Counted from the first letter of the stretch, positions 24,758 to 35,042 are shown. The stretch is 64,000 bases of DNA from an uncultured bacterium (GCA_905214495.1 CAJMLW010000005.1:23491-87490), one strand, 5' to 3'. Program-made: numbers and translations. Notes: a model not told the origin generated them from the sequence alone.

Positions 24758-26493
24758 AGTCGGTCCTCCTTATTTGTAGGAATCGTCGTATATAGCGCAT
24801 GTAATTCCCGACTTCGTTCTTTAGATGTGGGGATTTCAATAACGTGAACACCTGCTGTTCCTACATAGTTTTGTAACGCATTTTTCAATTCATTATTGCT
24901 TGCCACACGCACAAAGTCGATACCATATAGGGTCGCAAGGCCACTATAGTCTAGGCCTTGTGCGGTACTAAATAAGTAATCAAAATGCGGCGTTCCCTTT
25001 TGCGGCAAATATTCAAAAATGCCACCCCCATCATTATTGTGAACAATGATGGTTACATTTAAGGGATGCGTCTTCGCCACGGCGAGGCCATTCAAATCGT
25101 GAAAGAAGGTCAAGTCCCCCGTAAGTAATACGGTAGGCATGCCATTTGTAGCGATGCCAAGGGCGGTAGAAACAGTACCATCGATACCATTAACGCCACG
25201 GTTACCATAAATAATAGCACTGTGACGATTGTCTGACCAGAAATAATCCATATCTCGAATACTCATACTGTTGGCAACCACAAGTTGGCTATTCTTCGGC
25301 AACAATTCTTGTAAGAGATGAATCGTATATCCTTCAAATAACTCTGGTTCCCTAGCTACTGTATCGAGTTGTTTACGGCCTACACCGTCTGCATCAATCC
25401 ACGTAGCCAAATAGCCATTATCAGCTGTATCGAGTTCCTCATCAGCGACTTCTGCATGGACCTCATTTGCCATTACATGAAGCTCAGGAATCTGTATTTT
25501 CAGTGCATCAACCAAACCTTGTGGCGTCGATTGTACAAAGAGTGTCGTGTTTCCTGCAGGGTTCGTATAGTCCATTGTAGGGCTAACAGATATGATTAGT
25601 GTATGTTGCATTGATGCCACCCACTGCTGAACGCGTTTAGATACGACCATCTGACCAATCTGTAAAATGCAATCTGGTCGCAATGTATCTCGATACACCG
25701 CTTGTGAAAGCAATGCATCATAAGATGTAATGACTCGTTCATCATAAACACGACGCATATTGGACAATGGATCACCTAATATTGGCGCATTGAATATATT
25801 AGATAGACCAAGAATGGCATTGGCATCCTCAAGATTCGTACTTGGCCCTGCTAAGATAAGCACTTTTTTATTCGCAAGGAGGTCATAGATAGTGCATGCA
25901 TCACCTGGCTGAATAGCAGCCGGAACAACAGAAAATGGGTGCCTGCCACATTCAAAATATTTCCTATCTAACTCCGGTACCAATGGCTCAAAGAGCGGTA
26001 CATTAATATGCACCGGTCCCCTTTTCACATCCATAGACTTCATATAAGCCTTCCGGGCTACAAGGCGTGGATATGTATAGTAATGGTCCTGTTGTGGTAC
26101 AGCTAATTCTTCGTAATAATTAACGGCTATTCCGAATAGTTTTTGTTGATCTACCGTTTGTGGAGCCCCTACATGTTGCAATGTGTGAGGCCTATCTGCA
26201 GATAAAATAATCAAGGGTACACCGCTATATTGTGCTTCTAGTACAGCCGGCATATAATGTGCTACCGCTGAGCCCGACGTGCACACGAGAATTACAGGCT
26301 TTCTATGGGCCTTTGCGATGCCTAAGGCCATAAATCCTGCGGACCTTTCGTCAATATTCATATAGGTTTCAAAAACACCGTGTTCCCTAAATAGCATGGC
26401 CATCGTTGTAGAGCGCGAACCAGGGCTAAACACGGCATATGTGATGCCTAATTGGGCGAATTCATCCACCAAGGCGGCGATATATTCATTCAT
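24754..26493 (-). CDS. menD: SEPHCHC synthase
   Basis: 579 residues. A thiamine-diphosphate enzyme that joins 2-oxoglutarate to isochorismate. Seen: FSPGSRSTTMAMLF and the N-terminal catalytic Glu region NIDERSAGFMALGIAKAH, and the C-terminal ThDP/Mg site GDLTFFHDLNGLAVAKTHPLNVTIIVHNNDGGGIFEYLPQ. Length and motif order match MenD. It is second in the men transcript, 68 bases after menF; a small GATGAGGA/TCCTCATC hairpin lies in that gap. Confidence 0.95.
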   Translation of the reverse strand: MNEYIAALVDEFAQLGITYAVFSPGSRSTTMAMLFREHGVFETYMNIDERSAGFMALGIAKAHRKPVILVCTSGSAVAHYMPAVLEAQYSGVPLIILSADRPHTLQHVGAPQTVDQQKLFGIAVNYYEELAVPQQDHYYTYPRLVARKAYMKSMDVKRGPVHINVPLFEPLVPELDRKYFECGRHPFSVVPAAIQPGDACTIYDLLANKKVLILAGPSTNLEDANAILGLSNIFNAPILGDPLSNMRRVYDERVITSYDALLSQAVYRDTLRPDCILQIGQMVVSKRVQQWVASMQHTLIISVSPTMDYTNPAGNTTLFVQSTPQGLVDALKIQIPELHVMANEVHAEVADEELDTADNGYLATWIDADGVGRKQLDTVAREPELFEGYTIHLLQELLPKNSQLVVANSMSIRDMDYFWSDNRHSAIIYGNRGVNGIDGTVSTALGIATNGMPTVLLTGDLTFFHDLNGLAVAKTHPLNVTIIVHNNDGGGIFEYLPQKGTPHFDYLFSTAQGLDYSGLATLYGIDFVRVASNNELKNALQNYVGTAGVHVIEIPTSKERSRELHALYTTIPTNKEDRL

Positions 26494-26561
26494 GTAATTT
26501 CTCCGTCATATAGATGAGGATATATTCCTCATCATATTTTTTCGCACTAAATCTTTACCAT

Positions 26562-27704
26562 TTACAATGCATCTAGAATAGTACGCATTTTATTATTAGT
26601 CTCTATATATTCTTCATCCGCATCAGAATCAGCTACAACACCACATCCTGCATAGGCATAGAGAATATTATCCATAATCAAGGCAGAACGAATGGCAACG
26701 ACAACAATGCCATCCCCTATATCCTTCATAAAACCAAATGGTGCAGCGTACATACCGCGCTCATGAACTTCGTATGTTTCTAAGAGAGCCATCGCCTTCT
26801 CTCGTGGTTCACCACCAAGAGCCGGTGTTGGATGTAGTAATTTTGCCCATTCTACGAGAGATTTTGTGCTATCTTTTGCAGTAATAATGGTACGTAAATG
26901 ATAGAGATGAGCTAGCTCCATAATGCCAGTTTCACCCACCGTAACGTCTGGAGTGATTTGCTTCATCGTGTTCACGATACGGTCACGGACGATATTATGT
27001 TCAAAGAGATTTTTCTTATCACTTAGCAACTGTTCCTTAGTCCACGCATTAGGGCCATCCTTTGGTGCGGTTCCAGCTAGTGCATAACTAAGGATTTCAT
27101 TACCACGATGACGCACCAAAATTTCTGGAGAAGCCCCTACAAAGGTACGCCCATCCTTTTCATAACCAAAGATAAAACAGTTCGGATTCTTTTCAACCAA
27201 ATTGGCCAAGATACTCGCCACATTAAACGGTGTATCACTTGTGAATTGCACCTCACGGGATGCGACCACCTTTGTCATCTCCCCATGACTAATGCCATCC
27301 GAAATAGCATTCATCAAATTATCCCAATCAGATTTATTATCACTAGTTTCACGGAAATTATGACGAACATGAGGCACTTCTATATCTTCTATGCTAACGC
27401 TTTCACCAGCATGCAAATAAAAGGATTCCCCATTTTCTACGATGTAGTAATGGGTGAACGCAATCATTTCATGCCCCATTCCCGACCACTTAGGATCCTT
27501 TGATGTGTCAAAAAAAGTATCCCCATAAAATACGTACGCATAATTATGGCGGTCCTCATCATCTTTAACTGTAGCTAGACGTTTAGCGCCTACAACAATA
27601 CGATCACTTTGCCGGTCCACCCAAAAAATGCGTTCCTCATTGGGGAAATTAAGCCAAAAGGCTATAGGACTATTCAGTTGTAACGGTTCTTTATTATAAA
27701 TCAT
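26562..27704 (-). CDS. menF: Isochorismate synthase
   Basis: 380 residues, a little shorter than many MenF/EntC proteins because the N-terminal region is compact. Chorismate-binding fold: general base Lys in SHGEMTKVVASREV, then GASPEILVRH, LAGTAPKDG, ELAHLYHLRT, LHPTPALGG and GMYAAPFGF. It converts chorismate to isochorismate as the first step to menaquinone. It is the first gene of the men unit. MenF rather than a siderophore enzyme is chosen because of the adjacent menD. Confidence 0.9.
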   Translation of the reverse strand: MIYNKEPLQLNSPIAFWLNFPNEERIFWVDRQSDRIVVGAKRLATVKDDEDRHNYAYVFYGDTFFDTSKDPKWSGMGHEMIAFTHYYIVENGESFYLHAGESVSIEDIEVPHVRHNFRETSDNKSDWDNLMNAISDGISHGEMTKVVASREVQFTSDTPFNVASILANLVEKNPNCFIFGYEKDGRTFVGASPEILVRHRGNEILSYALAGTAPKDGPNAWTKEQLLSDKKNLFEHNIVRDRIVNTMKQITPDVTVGETGIMELAHLYHLRTIITAKDSTKSLVEWAKLLHPTPALGGEPREKAMALLETYEVHERGMYAAPFGFMKDIGDGIVVVAIRSALIMDNILYAYAGCGVVADSDADEEYIETNNKMRTILDAL

Positions 27705-27790
27705 AATGGTATATCGCTATTACAAGGAAAACAGACTCTATTACATCACCGAATGACATCTACATTGGTGTTTCTATATATATCGATATT

Positions 27791-27799
27791 ATTATATCA
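27791..27799 (-). promoter_or_regulatory. Putative extended -10 promoter for the men cluster
   Basis: On the minus strand TGATATAAT lies about 90 bases upstream of menF. This is a full TG-n-TATAAT extended -10 element. The -35 hexamer at standard spacing is poor. It is the best candidate start for the menF-D-H-B transcript. Confidence 0.45.
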
Positions 27800-27828
27800 C
27801 GGGTACCTGCTAAATTATAGACAATAAA

Positions 27829-27870
27829 AATCCCCTACACCATATGCATACGCATATAGTATAGGGGATT
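27829..27870 (-). terminator. Terminator of the purE-D operon
   Basis: Arms AATCCCCTA and TAGGGGATT enclose an inner CATATGCATACGCATATAG segment that can also pair. A TTTTTATT run follows on the minus strand. It lies immediately after the purD stop codon at 27876. Confidence 0.85.
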
Positions 27871-27875
27871 ATGTA

Positions 27876-29138
27876 TTATTTGAAAGCTTTTGCACCAATA
27901 TCCTTACGATATTGCATACCCTTAAAGGTAATATGATCCACACGCTCATAGGCACGATTCAAAGCAGTTTGTAGGTCCTTACCAAGTCCTACAACGCCAA
28001 GAACACGACCACCATTCGTGACATAATGGTCACCTTCTAACTTCGTACCAGAATGGAAAATGATGGATGTATCATATTGTACAAGTTCACCTAAGATGAT
28101 ATCGCCTTTAGACGAGGTTTCTGGATAGCCTTTTGAAGCGAGAATGACACAGGCCGCAGAAGAGTCTTTCCATTTCACCATATTAGGTTGTAATGTACTT
28201 GTAGCACAGGCCATCATAATTTGGCCCAAATCACCTTCCAACAATGGTAATACCACTTGTGTTTCTGGGTCCCCAAAGCGAGCATTAAATTCTACCACCT
28301 TCGAACCTTCATTGGTAATCATAAGGCCTGCATAAAGACAGCCCACATATGGCATACCTTCCTTTGCCATGGCTGCTACCATAGGTTCTAAAATGGTCTT
28401 CATGGCTTCATCCCGCAATGCATCAGTTAGCACAGGTGCTGGTGCATAGGTTCCCATACCGCCTGTATTAGGACCCTTATCACCATCAAAGATACGTTTA
28501 TGATCTTGAGACGCAATCATAGGAACTACTGTTTTACCATCCACAAAGGCAAGAAGGCTCACTTCTTCACCTGCCATGAATTCCTCAATAACAACGGTAC
28601 TACCAGCCTCGCCAAAGCGGTTACCACTTAGCATGTCATCAACGGCTGCATTAGCTTCGTCAGTAGTCATAGCTACAACAACACCCTTACCGGCTGCTAA
28701 ACCATCTGCTTTTACTACAATAGGTGCTCCGGTTTTGGCGATGAATTGTTTTGCTTCATCTGCATTGGAGAATACACCGTAAGCAGCTGTAGGGATATTA
28801 TATTTTTTCATAAGATCTTTAGCAAAGACCTTAGAACCTTCCAATTGAGCAGCCGCCTTGGAAGGCCCAAACACGGGGATTCCTGCTTCATGCAACGCAT
28901 CTGCAAGACCTGCCACAAGAGGCGCTTCAGGGCCTACAACAACAAGGTCCACCTTATTATCTTTCAAAAAACGGATAAGATGATCCGTATGACACCAATC
29001 AATGCCTACTAGTTCAGCACAATTTTTCATAGCCGCACTACCTGGAACGGCGTATACCTTTTCTACACTCGGACTGATCGATAAACGCCACGCAATAGCG
29101 TGTTCGCGTCCGCCATTACCGATTACGCAAACTTTCAT
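27876..29138 (-). CDS. purD: Phosphoribosylamine-glycine ligase
   Basis: 420 residues, the standard length. An ATP-grasp enzyme: N-terminal VIGNGGREHAIAWRL, central IVVKADGLAAGKGVVVA, EEFMAGEEVSLLAFVDG, DGDKGPNTGGMGTYAP and FNARFGDPETQVVLP, all typical of PurD. It makes glycinamide ribonucleotide. It is the last gene of the leftward purine operon, eight bases after purH and followed by a terminator. Confidence 0.97.
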   Translation of the reverse strand: MKVCVIGNGGREHAIAWRLSISPSVEKVYAVPGSAAMKNCAELVGIDWCHTDHLIRFLKDNKVDLVVVGPEAPLVAGLADALHEAGIPVFGPSKAAAQLEGSKVFAKDLMKKYNIPTAAYGVFSNADEAKQFIAKTGAPIVVKADGLAAGKGVVVAMTTDEANAAVDDMLSGNRFGEAGSTVVIEEFMAGEEVSLLAFVDGKTVVPMIASQDHKRIFDGDKGPNTGGMGTYAPAPVLTDALRDEAMKTILEPMVAAMAKEGMPYVGCLYAGLMITNEGSKVVEFNARFGDPETQVVLPLLEGDLGQIMMACATSTLQPNMVKWKDSSAACVILASKGYPETSSKGDIILGELVQYDTSIIFHSGTKLEGDHYVTNGGRVLGVVGLGKDLQTALNRAYERVDHITFKGMQYRKDIGAKAFK

Positions 29139-29146
29139 AGTTACCT

Positions 29147-30676
29147 CTAATGTTTAAAATGACGAATGCCTGTAAATACCATAGCAATACCCGCTTCATC
29201 AGCAGCCTTAATGGATTCTTCATCACGGATAGAACCACCTGGTTGGATAATAGCAGCTATCCCATGTTTCGCCGCTGTTTCTACGGTATCGCCAAATGGG
29301 AAGAACGCATCAGATGCAAGAACGGCCCCTTTTGCAGCCTCTCCAGCTTGTTCAAGGGCAATTTTAGCGGAACCAACGCGGTTCATTTGACCGGCACCAA
29401 CACCTAGTGTTCGTTTCTCATTAGAAATTAAGATAGCATTAGATTTTACGTGTTTTACAAGCTTCCATGCAAATTCAAGCGCTTTCCATTGTGCTTCTGT
29501 AGGTTGCGCCTTTGTAACAACCTTATAATTAGCACGATCTTCTACGATGTCATCTTCTGTTTGTACGAGCATACCGCCAGACACCTTTTTTACAGTTACT
29601 TGGCCGGATTCAGGCTTAGATAACTCGATGAGGCGAATATTTTTCTTTGCTTCCAAGATATTTAAAGCTTCCTTTGTGAAAGCTGGCGCCATGATGACTT
29701 CTAAGAAAATTTTGCTCATTTCTTCTGCCGTAGCCCCATCAACTTCGCGATTTAACGCAACAATACCGCCAAAAGCAGATACGGAATCTGCTTCATAGGC
29801 ATTGACATACGCATCATGCAATGTGGATGCCGTTGCAGCACCACATGGATTAGTATGTTTAATAATGCATGCCGCAGGATCAGTAAATTCCCATACCATA
29901 TTCCACGCAGCTTCCATATCGACGATATTGTTATAAGATAATGCCTTACCGTGTAGTTGTTTTAATGCCCCCATGCCGTGAGCCTTGCCAATTTCTTTAT
30001 AAAAAGCTGCCTTTTGATGAGGGTTTTCGCCATACCGAAGGTCCATAACCTTTTCATAAGCACTTAAATATTCAGAAGGTGTAGGGCCTTCTCCAATTAC
30101 ACCACTCATATAATTAGCAATAGCCGTATCATAAGCGGCTGTATGAGCAAAGGCTTCTTTAGCAAGTGCAAAACGATAGTCTTGCGTCAATGCACCATTT
30201 GTTCTAAGCATTTCTAAAATTTCATCATAGTGATCAGGGTTAACTACTATGCCTACATACGCATTATTTTTAGCCGCAGAGCGCACCATAGTTGGGCCCC
30301 CAATATCGATATTTTCAATAGCATCTTCTAATGCAACATTTGGTTTTGCAATCGTTTCACGGAAAGGATATAAATTTACTACCACTAAATCGATTGGTAA
30401 AATACCGTGTTCTTCCATAACGGCTTGATGCTCTGCATTATCACGAATCGCTAAAATGCCACCATGTACCTTTGGATGTAACGTCTTTACACGACCATCC
30501 ATCATTTCAGGAAAACCAGTAAGAGATTCTACAGCCTTTGCAGGAACGCCTGCATCAGTAATAGCTTTCAACGTGCCACCTGTAGAATAGATGGTTACCC
30601 CTAACTCTACAAGACCTTTGGCAAAGTCAACAATACCTGTTTTATCAGAAACACTAAGTAATGCGTTTTGAATCAT
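29147..30676 (-). CDS. purH: Bifunctional AICAR transformylase / IMP cyclohydrolase
   Basis: 509 residues. The N-terminal IMP cyclohydrolase (ALLSVSDKTGIVDFAKGL, STGGTLKAITDAGV, GRVKTLHPKVHGGIL) and C-terminal AICAR transformylase (YGENPHQKAAFY, IIKHTNPCGAAT, SDAFFPFGDTVE, IIQPGGSIRDEE) are both complete. They perform the last two steps to IMP. It sits nine bases after purN and eight before purD. Confidence 0.97.
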   Translation of the reverse strand: MIQNALLSVSDKTGIVDFAKGLVELGVTIYSTGGTLKAITDAGVPAKAVESLTGFPEMMDGRVKTLHPKVHGGILAIRDNAEHQAVMEEHGILPIDLVVVNLYPFRETIAKPNVALEDAIENIDIGGPTMVRSAAKNNAYVGIVVNPDHYDEILEMLRTNGALTQDYRFALAKEAFAHTAAYDTAIANYMSGVIGEGPTPSEYLSAYEKVMDLRYGENPHQKAAFYKEIGKAHGMGALKQLHGKALSYNNIVDMEAAWNMVWEFTDPAACIIKHTNPCGAATASTLHDAYVNAYEADSVSAFGGIVALNREVDGATAEEMSKIFLEVIMAPAFTKEALNILEAKKNIRLIELSKPESGQVTVKKVSGGMLVQTEDDIVEDRANYKVVTKAQPTEAQWKALEFAWKLVKHVKSNAILISNEKRTLGVGAGQMNRVGSAKIALEQAGEAAKGAVLASDAFFPFGDTVETAAKHGIAAIIQPGGSIRDEESIKAADEAGIAMVFTGIRHFKH

Positions 30677-30684
30677 CGTTCCTC

Positions 30685-31305
30685 CTAAATATAATGTACA
30701 ATGCGTCCTTCTATGCGCAATTTATCTTCACAGAACAAGCGAAGTGCTTCACGATAGGTCGCATGTTCTACGGGCAATAATCGTTCAGACAAAGTATCCT
30801 CTGTATCATCAGGGTATACAGGAACTGTATTTTGTATGATGATAGGACCTGTATCCATACCGGCATCTACAAAATGAACGGTACAACCAGTTACTTTTAC
30901 GCCCGCATCAATAGCCTGTTGATGGCCATGAAGCCCTGGAAAGGATGGCAATAGAGCAGGATGAATATTTAAAATCTTATGCTCATAGCGAGCAATAAGG
31001 CCGGCCCCTACAATACGCATGTAGCCGGCCAATACAATTCCATCGACACAATACGGCTCAAGAGCATCCAATTGAGCTTGTTCAAAGTCTTGCTTTGAAT
31101 CAAACTGACTACGTTCAATGGCAATGAGTGGAATACCCCAGCCTTTAGAGCGTTCTACAATACCAGCATCTGCATGGTCTGTAATAATAACGACAAACTC
31201 GCCATTAATAAGGCCCTCTTGCATCGCCTTGTACAAAGCTTCGCCATTTGAGCCTCTACCACTGGCAAATAGAGCAAGACGCTTTTTAGATACGGAATTA
31301 GTCAT
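30685..31305 (-). CDS. purN: Phosphoribosylglycinamide formyltransferase (folate-dependent)
   Basis: 206 residues. Seen: LFASGRGSNGEALYKAM, LAGYMRIVGAGLI, NIHPALLPSFPGLHGHQQAIDAGVKVTGCTVHFVDAGMDTGPII, which holds the catalytic Asn-His-Asp. It formylates GAR. It overlaps purM by eight bases, so the two are probably coupled in translation. Confidence 0.96.
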   Translation of the reverse strand: MTNSVSKKRLALFASGRGSNGEALYKAMQEGLINGEFVVIITDHADAGIVERSKGWGIPLIAIERSQFDSKQDFEQAQLDALEPYCVDGIVLAGYMRIVGAGLIARYEHKILNIHPALLPSFPGLHGHQQAIDAGVKVTGCTVHFVDAGMDTGPIIIQNTVPVYPDDTEDTLSERLLPVEHATYREALRLFCEDKLRIEGRIVHYI

Positions 31306-32359
31306 TAAATACCGCCCCTTTTACGACAACAGGACCTTCGCCTGCAACGATACGACCAATTTCATATACAGCTTCATTTCGGCTTTCAAGATTAGCTTTT
31401 ACAGTATCTACGTCATCGGCATCGACGATGAGAATCATACCGATACCCATGTTAAACGTACGGTACATTTCATGCCAATCCACATTGCCCCATTCTTGCA
31501 ATTTTGTAAACACAGGAAGGCGTGGCCATGTATCACAATCTATCTCAGCGGTTACGCCATTTGGTAGTACACGTGGAATGTTTTCATAGAAACCACCGCC
31601 TGTGATATGAACTATACCTTTGATATAATTTTCTTTAATCAACGGCAATACAGCTTTAGGATACAAGCGTGTTGGTGTTAATAGTTCTTCGCCAAGGGTT
31701 TTACCGAATTCTGGAATTTCTTGATCTATGGAGAAACCCTTATGGTCGAAAACGATTTTACGAACCAAGGAGAACCCATTGGAATGAACACCGGAGGATG
31801 GCAAACCAAGAATAACGTCACCAGCTATAATATGTTCACCTGTAATTAGTTTAGGGCGATCTACAATACCTACGGCAAAACCTGCCACATCATAGTCACC
31901 TTCACCATAGAAACCAGCCATCTCAGCTGTTTCCCCGCCAAGAAGAGCACATCCAGATTCTTCACAAGCATTAGCGACGCCGCGTACGATATCAGCGACT
32001 TGTACCGGATTAAGTTTACCAACGGCTACATAGTCTAAAAAGAATAAAGGTATTGCCCCTTGCACAAGAATATCATTTACACTCATAGCAACACAGTCTT
32101 GGCCAATCGTATCATGTTTATCCATCATGATAGCGAGGCGCAATTTTGTGCCAACCCCGTCTGTGCCAGATACAAGCATTGGTTCTTCCATGGAATGACC
32201 TGCTAAGGAGTAAAGGCCACCAAAGCCGCCTAAATCACCTACAACACCTGCTGTGTATGTTCTTTTTACGGATTCTTTCATCAACTCTACGGCTTTATTA
32301 CCGGCATCGATATCTACACCTGCATCACGATAGGTTAATCCTGTTTTATTCGAGCACAT
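31298..32359 (-). CDS. purM: Phosphoribosylformylglycinamidine cyclo-ligase
   Basis: 353 residues from the ATG at 32359, chosen because GAGGAAGGGG precedes it; an in-frame start further upstream would sit deep in purF. Typical PurM blocks: YRDAGVDIDAGNKAVELMK, LVSGTDGVGTKLRLA, GQDCVAMSVNDILVQGA, GGETAEMAGFY, GLPSSGVHSNGFSLVR and HITGGGFYENIPRVLP. It makes AIR from FGAM. It overlaps purF by 14 bases. Confidence 0.96.
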   Translation of the reverse strand: MCSNKTGLTYRDAGVDIDAGNKAVELMKESVKRTYTAGVVGDLGGFGGLYSLAGHSMEEPMLVSGTDGVGTKLRLAIMMDKHDTIGQDCVAMSVNDILVQGAIPLFFLDYVAVGKLNPVQVADIVRGVANACEESGCALLGGETAEMAGFYGEGDYDVAGFAVGIVDRPKLITGEHIIAGDVILGLPSSGVHSNGFSLVRKIVFDHKGFSIDQEIPEFGKTLGEELLTPTRLYPKAVLPLIKENYIKGIVHITGGGFYENIPRVLPNGVTAEIDCDTWPRLPVFTKLQEWGNVDWHEMYRTFNMGIGMILIVDADDVDTVKANLESRNEAVYEIGRIVAGEGPVVVKGAVFND

Positions 32360-33767
32360 ATTTGACCCCTTCCTCTTGTTCTGTAGGCACATCTACCCTG
32401 TAATCACCATTGAAACAAGCGAAACATAAATCCGCTTCTGGCACGCCGCTAACAGCGCGGCACAAGCCTTCTTTTGATAGATAATGCAATTTATCTGCCT
32501 TAATATAATCTCTAATTTCTTCAATTGTATGTGTGGCTGCAATCAATTCTTTACGAACCGATGTATCAATACCATAGTGACAAGAATATTCGATAGCCGG
32601 CGAGCTAACGCACATATAGATTTCCTTAGCGCCTGCCTCTTTTAACATCTTAACGATAAGGCCGCTTGTGGTACCACGCACGATAGAATCATCGATTAAT
32701 ACAATGCGTTTACCACCTACAACCTCTGGCATAGCATTTAGCTTCATGCGCACAGCTAATTCTCGTTCTTCTTGATTAGGTTTGATAAATGTACGTCCAC
32801 TGTATCGATTTTTAATCAACCCTTCTGCGAACGGAATGCCCGATGCACGAGCATATCCAAGAGCAGCCGTCGTGCCAGAGTCTGGAATAGACATGACGAT
32901 ATCTGCATCATATTTAGTTTCATTATATAGTTCACGTCCCATATTGAGTCGTGTTTCATATACAGATTGGCCATCGATTTTACTATCGGAGCGTGCAAAG
33001 TAAATATATTCAAAGACACAAAGTTTTTTATCAATTTTTTGAGGTTCTGCATAGATTGTGCTGCGCACACCACGATCATCGATAATAACCATCTCACCTG
33101 GGTCAATATCCCGAATAAATTCGGCTTTTATAGCATCAAAAGCGCAGCTTTCACTAGATAAAACATAACCGTGTTCAGTCTTACCTAAGCAAAGCGGTCT
33201 AAAGCCTTGAGGATCGCGAACCCCAACGAGAGAGTCATTAGTTGTAATAACCAAGGAAAAGGCCCCTTCGATTTGACGTGCCGCATCAGCAATGCGTTCC
33301 TCTTGCGTATCAGCCTTAGAACGAGCAATTAAGTTAACGATAACCTCTGAATCCATAGTTGTTTGAAAAATGGAACCATCTGCTTCAAGTTGACGACGGA
33401 TGCCTAGAGCATTCGTCAAATTGCCATTATGGGCTACTGCAATTTGGCCACCTTGATAATGGATTACGAGAGGTTGAATATTACGTGGGTTATTAGAACC
33501 GGTTGTAGAATACCGAACATGACCAGTCCCCATATGGCTTTTTAATGTTGGTAATTCCTTGATCGCCTCAGTCAATAAACCCATACCTTTTTTTAGAGCC
33601 ACTTCATTACCATCGGTAATAGCGATACCTGCACTTTCTTGACCGCGGTGTTGAAGGGCAAACAATCCCCAGTATACATATCGTGCAACGTCAACAGTGC
33701 GGTCAAACACACCAAAGACGCCACATTCTTCATGCCATTTGTCAAAAATTGGATCGTAGTTCATCAA
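32346..33767 (-). CDS. purF: Amidophosphoribosyltransferase
   Basis: 473 residues. The N-terminal glutaminase carries a short propeptide before the catalytic Cys15 (HEECGVFGVFD), which should become residue 1 after processing. The phosphoribosyltransferase domain has the PRPP loop RIVLIDDSIVRGTTS. C-terminal cysteines (GLCRAVSGVPEADLCFACF) resemble the Fe-S ligands of the Bacillus-type enzyme. It commits PRPP to purine synthesis and is a likely point of feedback control. It is the third gene of the operon. Confidence 0.96.
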   Translation of the reverse strand: MMNYDPIFDKWHEECGVFGVFDRTVDVARYVYWGLFALQHRGQESAGIAITDGNEVALKKGMGLLTEAIKELPTLKSHMGTGHVRYSTTGSNNPRNIQPLVIHYQGGQIAVAHNGNLTNALGIRRQLEADGSIFQTTMDSEVIVNLIARSKADTQEERIADAARQIEGAFSLVITTNDSLVGVRDPQGFRPLCLGKTEHGYVLSSESCAFDAIKAEFIRDIDPGEMVIIDDRGVRSTIYAEPQKIDKKLCVFEYIYFARSDSKIDGQSVYETRLNMGRELYNETKYDADIVMSIPDSGTTAALGYARASGIPFAEGLIKNRYSGRTFIKPNQEERELAVRMKLNAMPEVVGGKRIVLIDDSIVRGTTSGLIVKMLKEAGAKEIYMCVSSPAIEYSCHYGIDTSVRKELIAATHTIEEIRDYIKADKLHYLSKEGLCRAVSGVPEADLCFACFNGDYRVDVPTEQEEGVKYVLE

Positions 33768-33778
33768 TAACCCCCAGG

Positions 33779-34507
33779 TTATGCACGTTCGCCCGTTAAG
33801 CGGAATAGCATTTCTTTATAAGCTTCTTCGATATTGCCAAGGTCGCGACGGAAACGGTCTTTGTCGAGTTTTTCACCTGTTGTTGCATCCCAGAAACGAC
33901 ATGTATCAGGAGAAATTTCGTCACCAAGCAATACTTCTCCATTATGTGTACCAAATTCAAGTTTAAAATCGACTAATGTTACATTCTTAGTAGCCAAGAA
34001 GTTTTTAAGGATATCGTTAACCTTCATAGTAATTTCGGAAATTCTATCCAATTGTTCTTGCGTAGCCCAGCCAAGAGCTGTGATTTGGGATTCGTTGGCA
34101 AATGGATCGCCAAGTTCATCATTTTTGTAGCAGAATTCAAGAATTGGATGTTTAAGAGGCGTACCTTCTTCAATGCCAAAACGTTTAGCCATAGAACCAG
34201 CAGCAATATTACGAACGATAACTTCTAGAGGAACAATGTTCAACGTCAATACTGTTTGGTTACGGTCATCTTCACGACGAACGAAATGTGTTGGAACGCC
34301 TTCTTTTTTCAATAATTCAAAGAAGAATGAGGAAATTTTATTATTCAATACGCCTTTACCAAGGATAGTATCATGTTTTTCACCATTAAATGCAGTGGCA
34401 TCATCTTTGTAGTGAACAATATATGTTTCCTTGTCATCTGTTTGATACACTTGTTTTGCTTTGCCTTCGTATAAAAGTGTTAATTTTTCCAAATCGATAT
34501 TAGCCAT
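33779..34507 (-). CDS. purC: SAICAR synthetase
   Basis: 242 residues, normal for the bacterial monofunctional enzyme. Seen: LYEGKAKQVYQTDDKETYIVHYKDDATAFNGEKHD, EVIVRNIAAGSMAKRFG, TLVDFKLEFG and LGDEISPDTCRFWD. It condenses CAIR with aspartate. It sits 24 bases after purE and 11 before purF in one leftward operon. Confidence 0.97.
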   Translation of the reverse strand: MANIDLEKLTLLYEGKAKQVYQTDDKETYIVHYKDDATAFNGEKHDTILGKGVLNNKISSFFFELLKKEGVPTHFVRREDDRNQTVLTLNIVPLEVIVRNIAAGSMAKRFGIEEGTPLKHPILEFCYKNDELGDPFANESQITALGWATQEQLDRISEITMKVNDILKNFLATKNVTLVDFKLEFGTHNGEVLLGDEISPDTCRFWDATTGEKLDKDRFRRDLGNIEEAYKEMLFRLTGERA

Positions 34508-34531
34508 GATAGTAATCCTCCTATGTAATAA

Positions 34532-35023
34532 TTATTTATTTAATTCTGCTTGTAATGCAGCATTATCTGCTAAAACCTTGTCAGCCATATCTTTGCGATA
34601 GGCAATATATTTTTCTTTTAGTTCCTTGTTGAAAGTAGCACCGATTTGTACTGCAAATAATGCAGCATTTTTTGCACCATCTACGGCCATTGTTGCTACT
34701 GGCATACCAGACGGCATTTGTACGATTGCCAAGAGGGAATCAATGCCCTTTAATGCTGTCGCATTAAGAGGAATACCGATAACCGGTACGGTTGTAAAAC
34801 TTGCCACCACTCCAGGTAGATGGGCTGCAGCGCCTGCACCTGCGATAAAAGCGATAGCCTCTTCTGCTTCAAGGCGTTCCACAAAAGACTTAACAGCCTC
34901 TGGTGTACGATGCGCAGAAGCGATCACCATTTCATAAGGAATATTGAATTCATCTAATATAGCATATGCTTTTTTCATCGTGTCTAGGTCAGATTTACTG
35001 CCCATGATAATGCCAACCTTCAT
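34532..35023 (-). CDS. purE: N5-CAIR mutase (class I PurE)
   Basis: 163 residues. Seen: GIIMGSKSDLDTMKKA, the IASAHRTPEAV active-site His loop, IAGAGAAAHLPGVVAS and VQMPSGMPVATMAV. First structural gene of the leftward operon. It is preceded by AAGGAGG, and just before that by a terminator hairpin and a 22-codon leader peptide, so its expression is probably attenuated. No purK lies here; whether one exists elsewhere is unknown. Confidence 0.96.
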   Translation of the reverse strand: MKVGIIMGSKSDLDTMKKAYAILDEFNIPYEMVIASAHRTPEAVKSFVERLEAEEAIAFIAGAGAAAHLPGVVASFTTVPVIGIPLNATALKGIDSLLAIVQMPSGMPVATMAVDGAKNAALFAVQIGATFNKELKEKYIAYRKDMADKVLADNAALQAELNK

Positions 35024-35042
35024 TGTTCCTCCTTAATAAAAA

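Noticed and set aside
26513..26533. Hairpin between menF and menD as a terminator
   Set aside because: No T run follows on the minus strand, so it is probably only an intercistronic hairpin.
27876..35023. Many plus-strand frames across the purine operon
   Set aside because: All are shadows of strongly conserved minus-strand purine genes.
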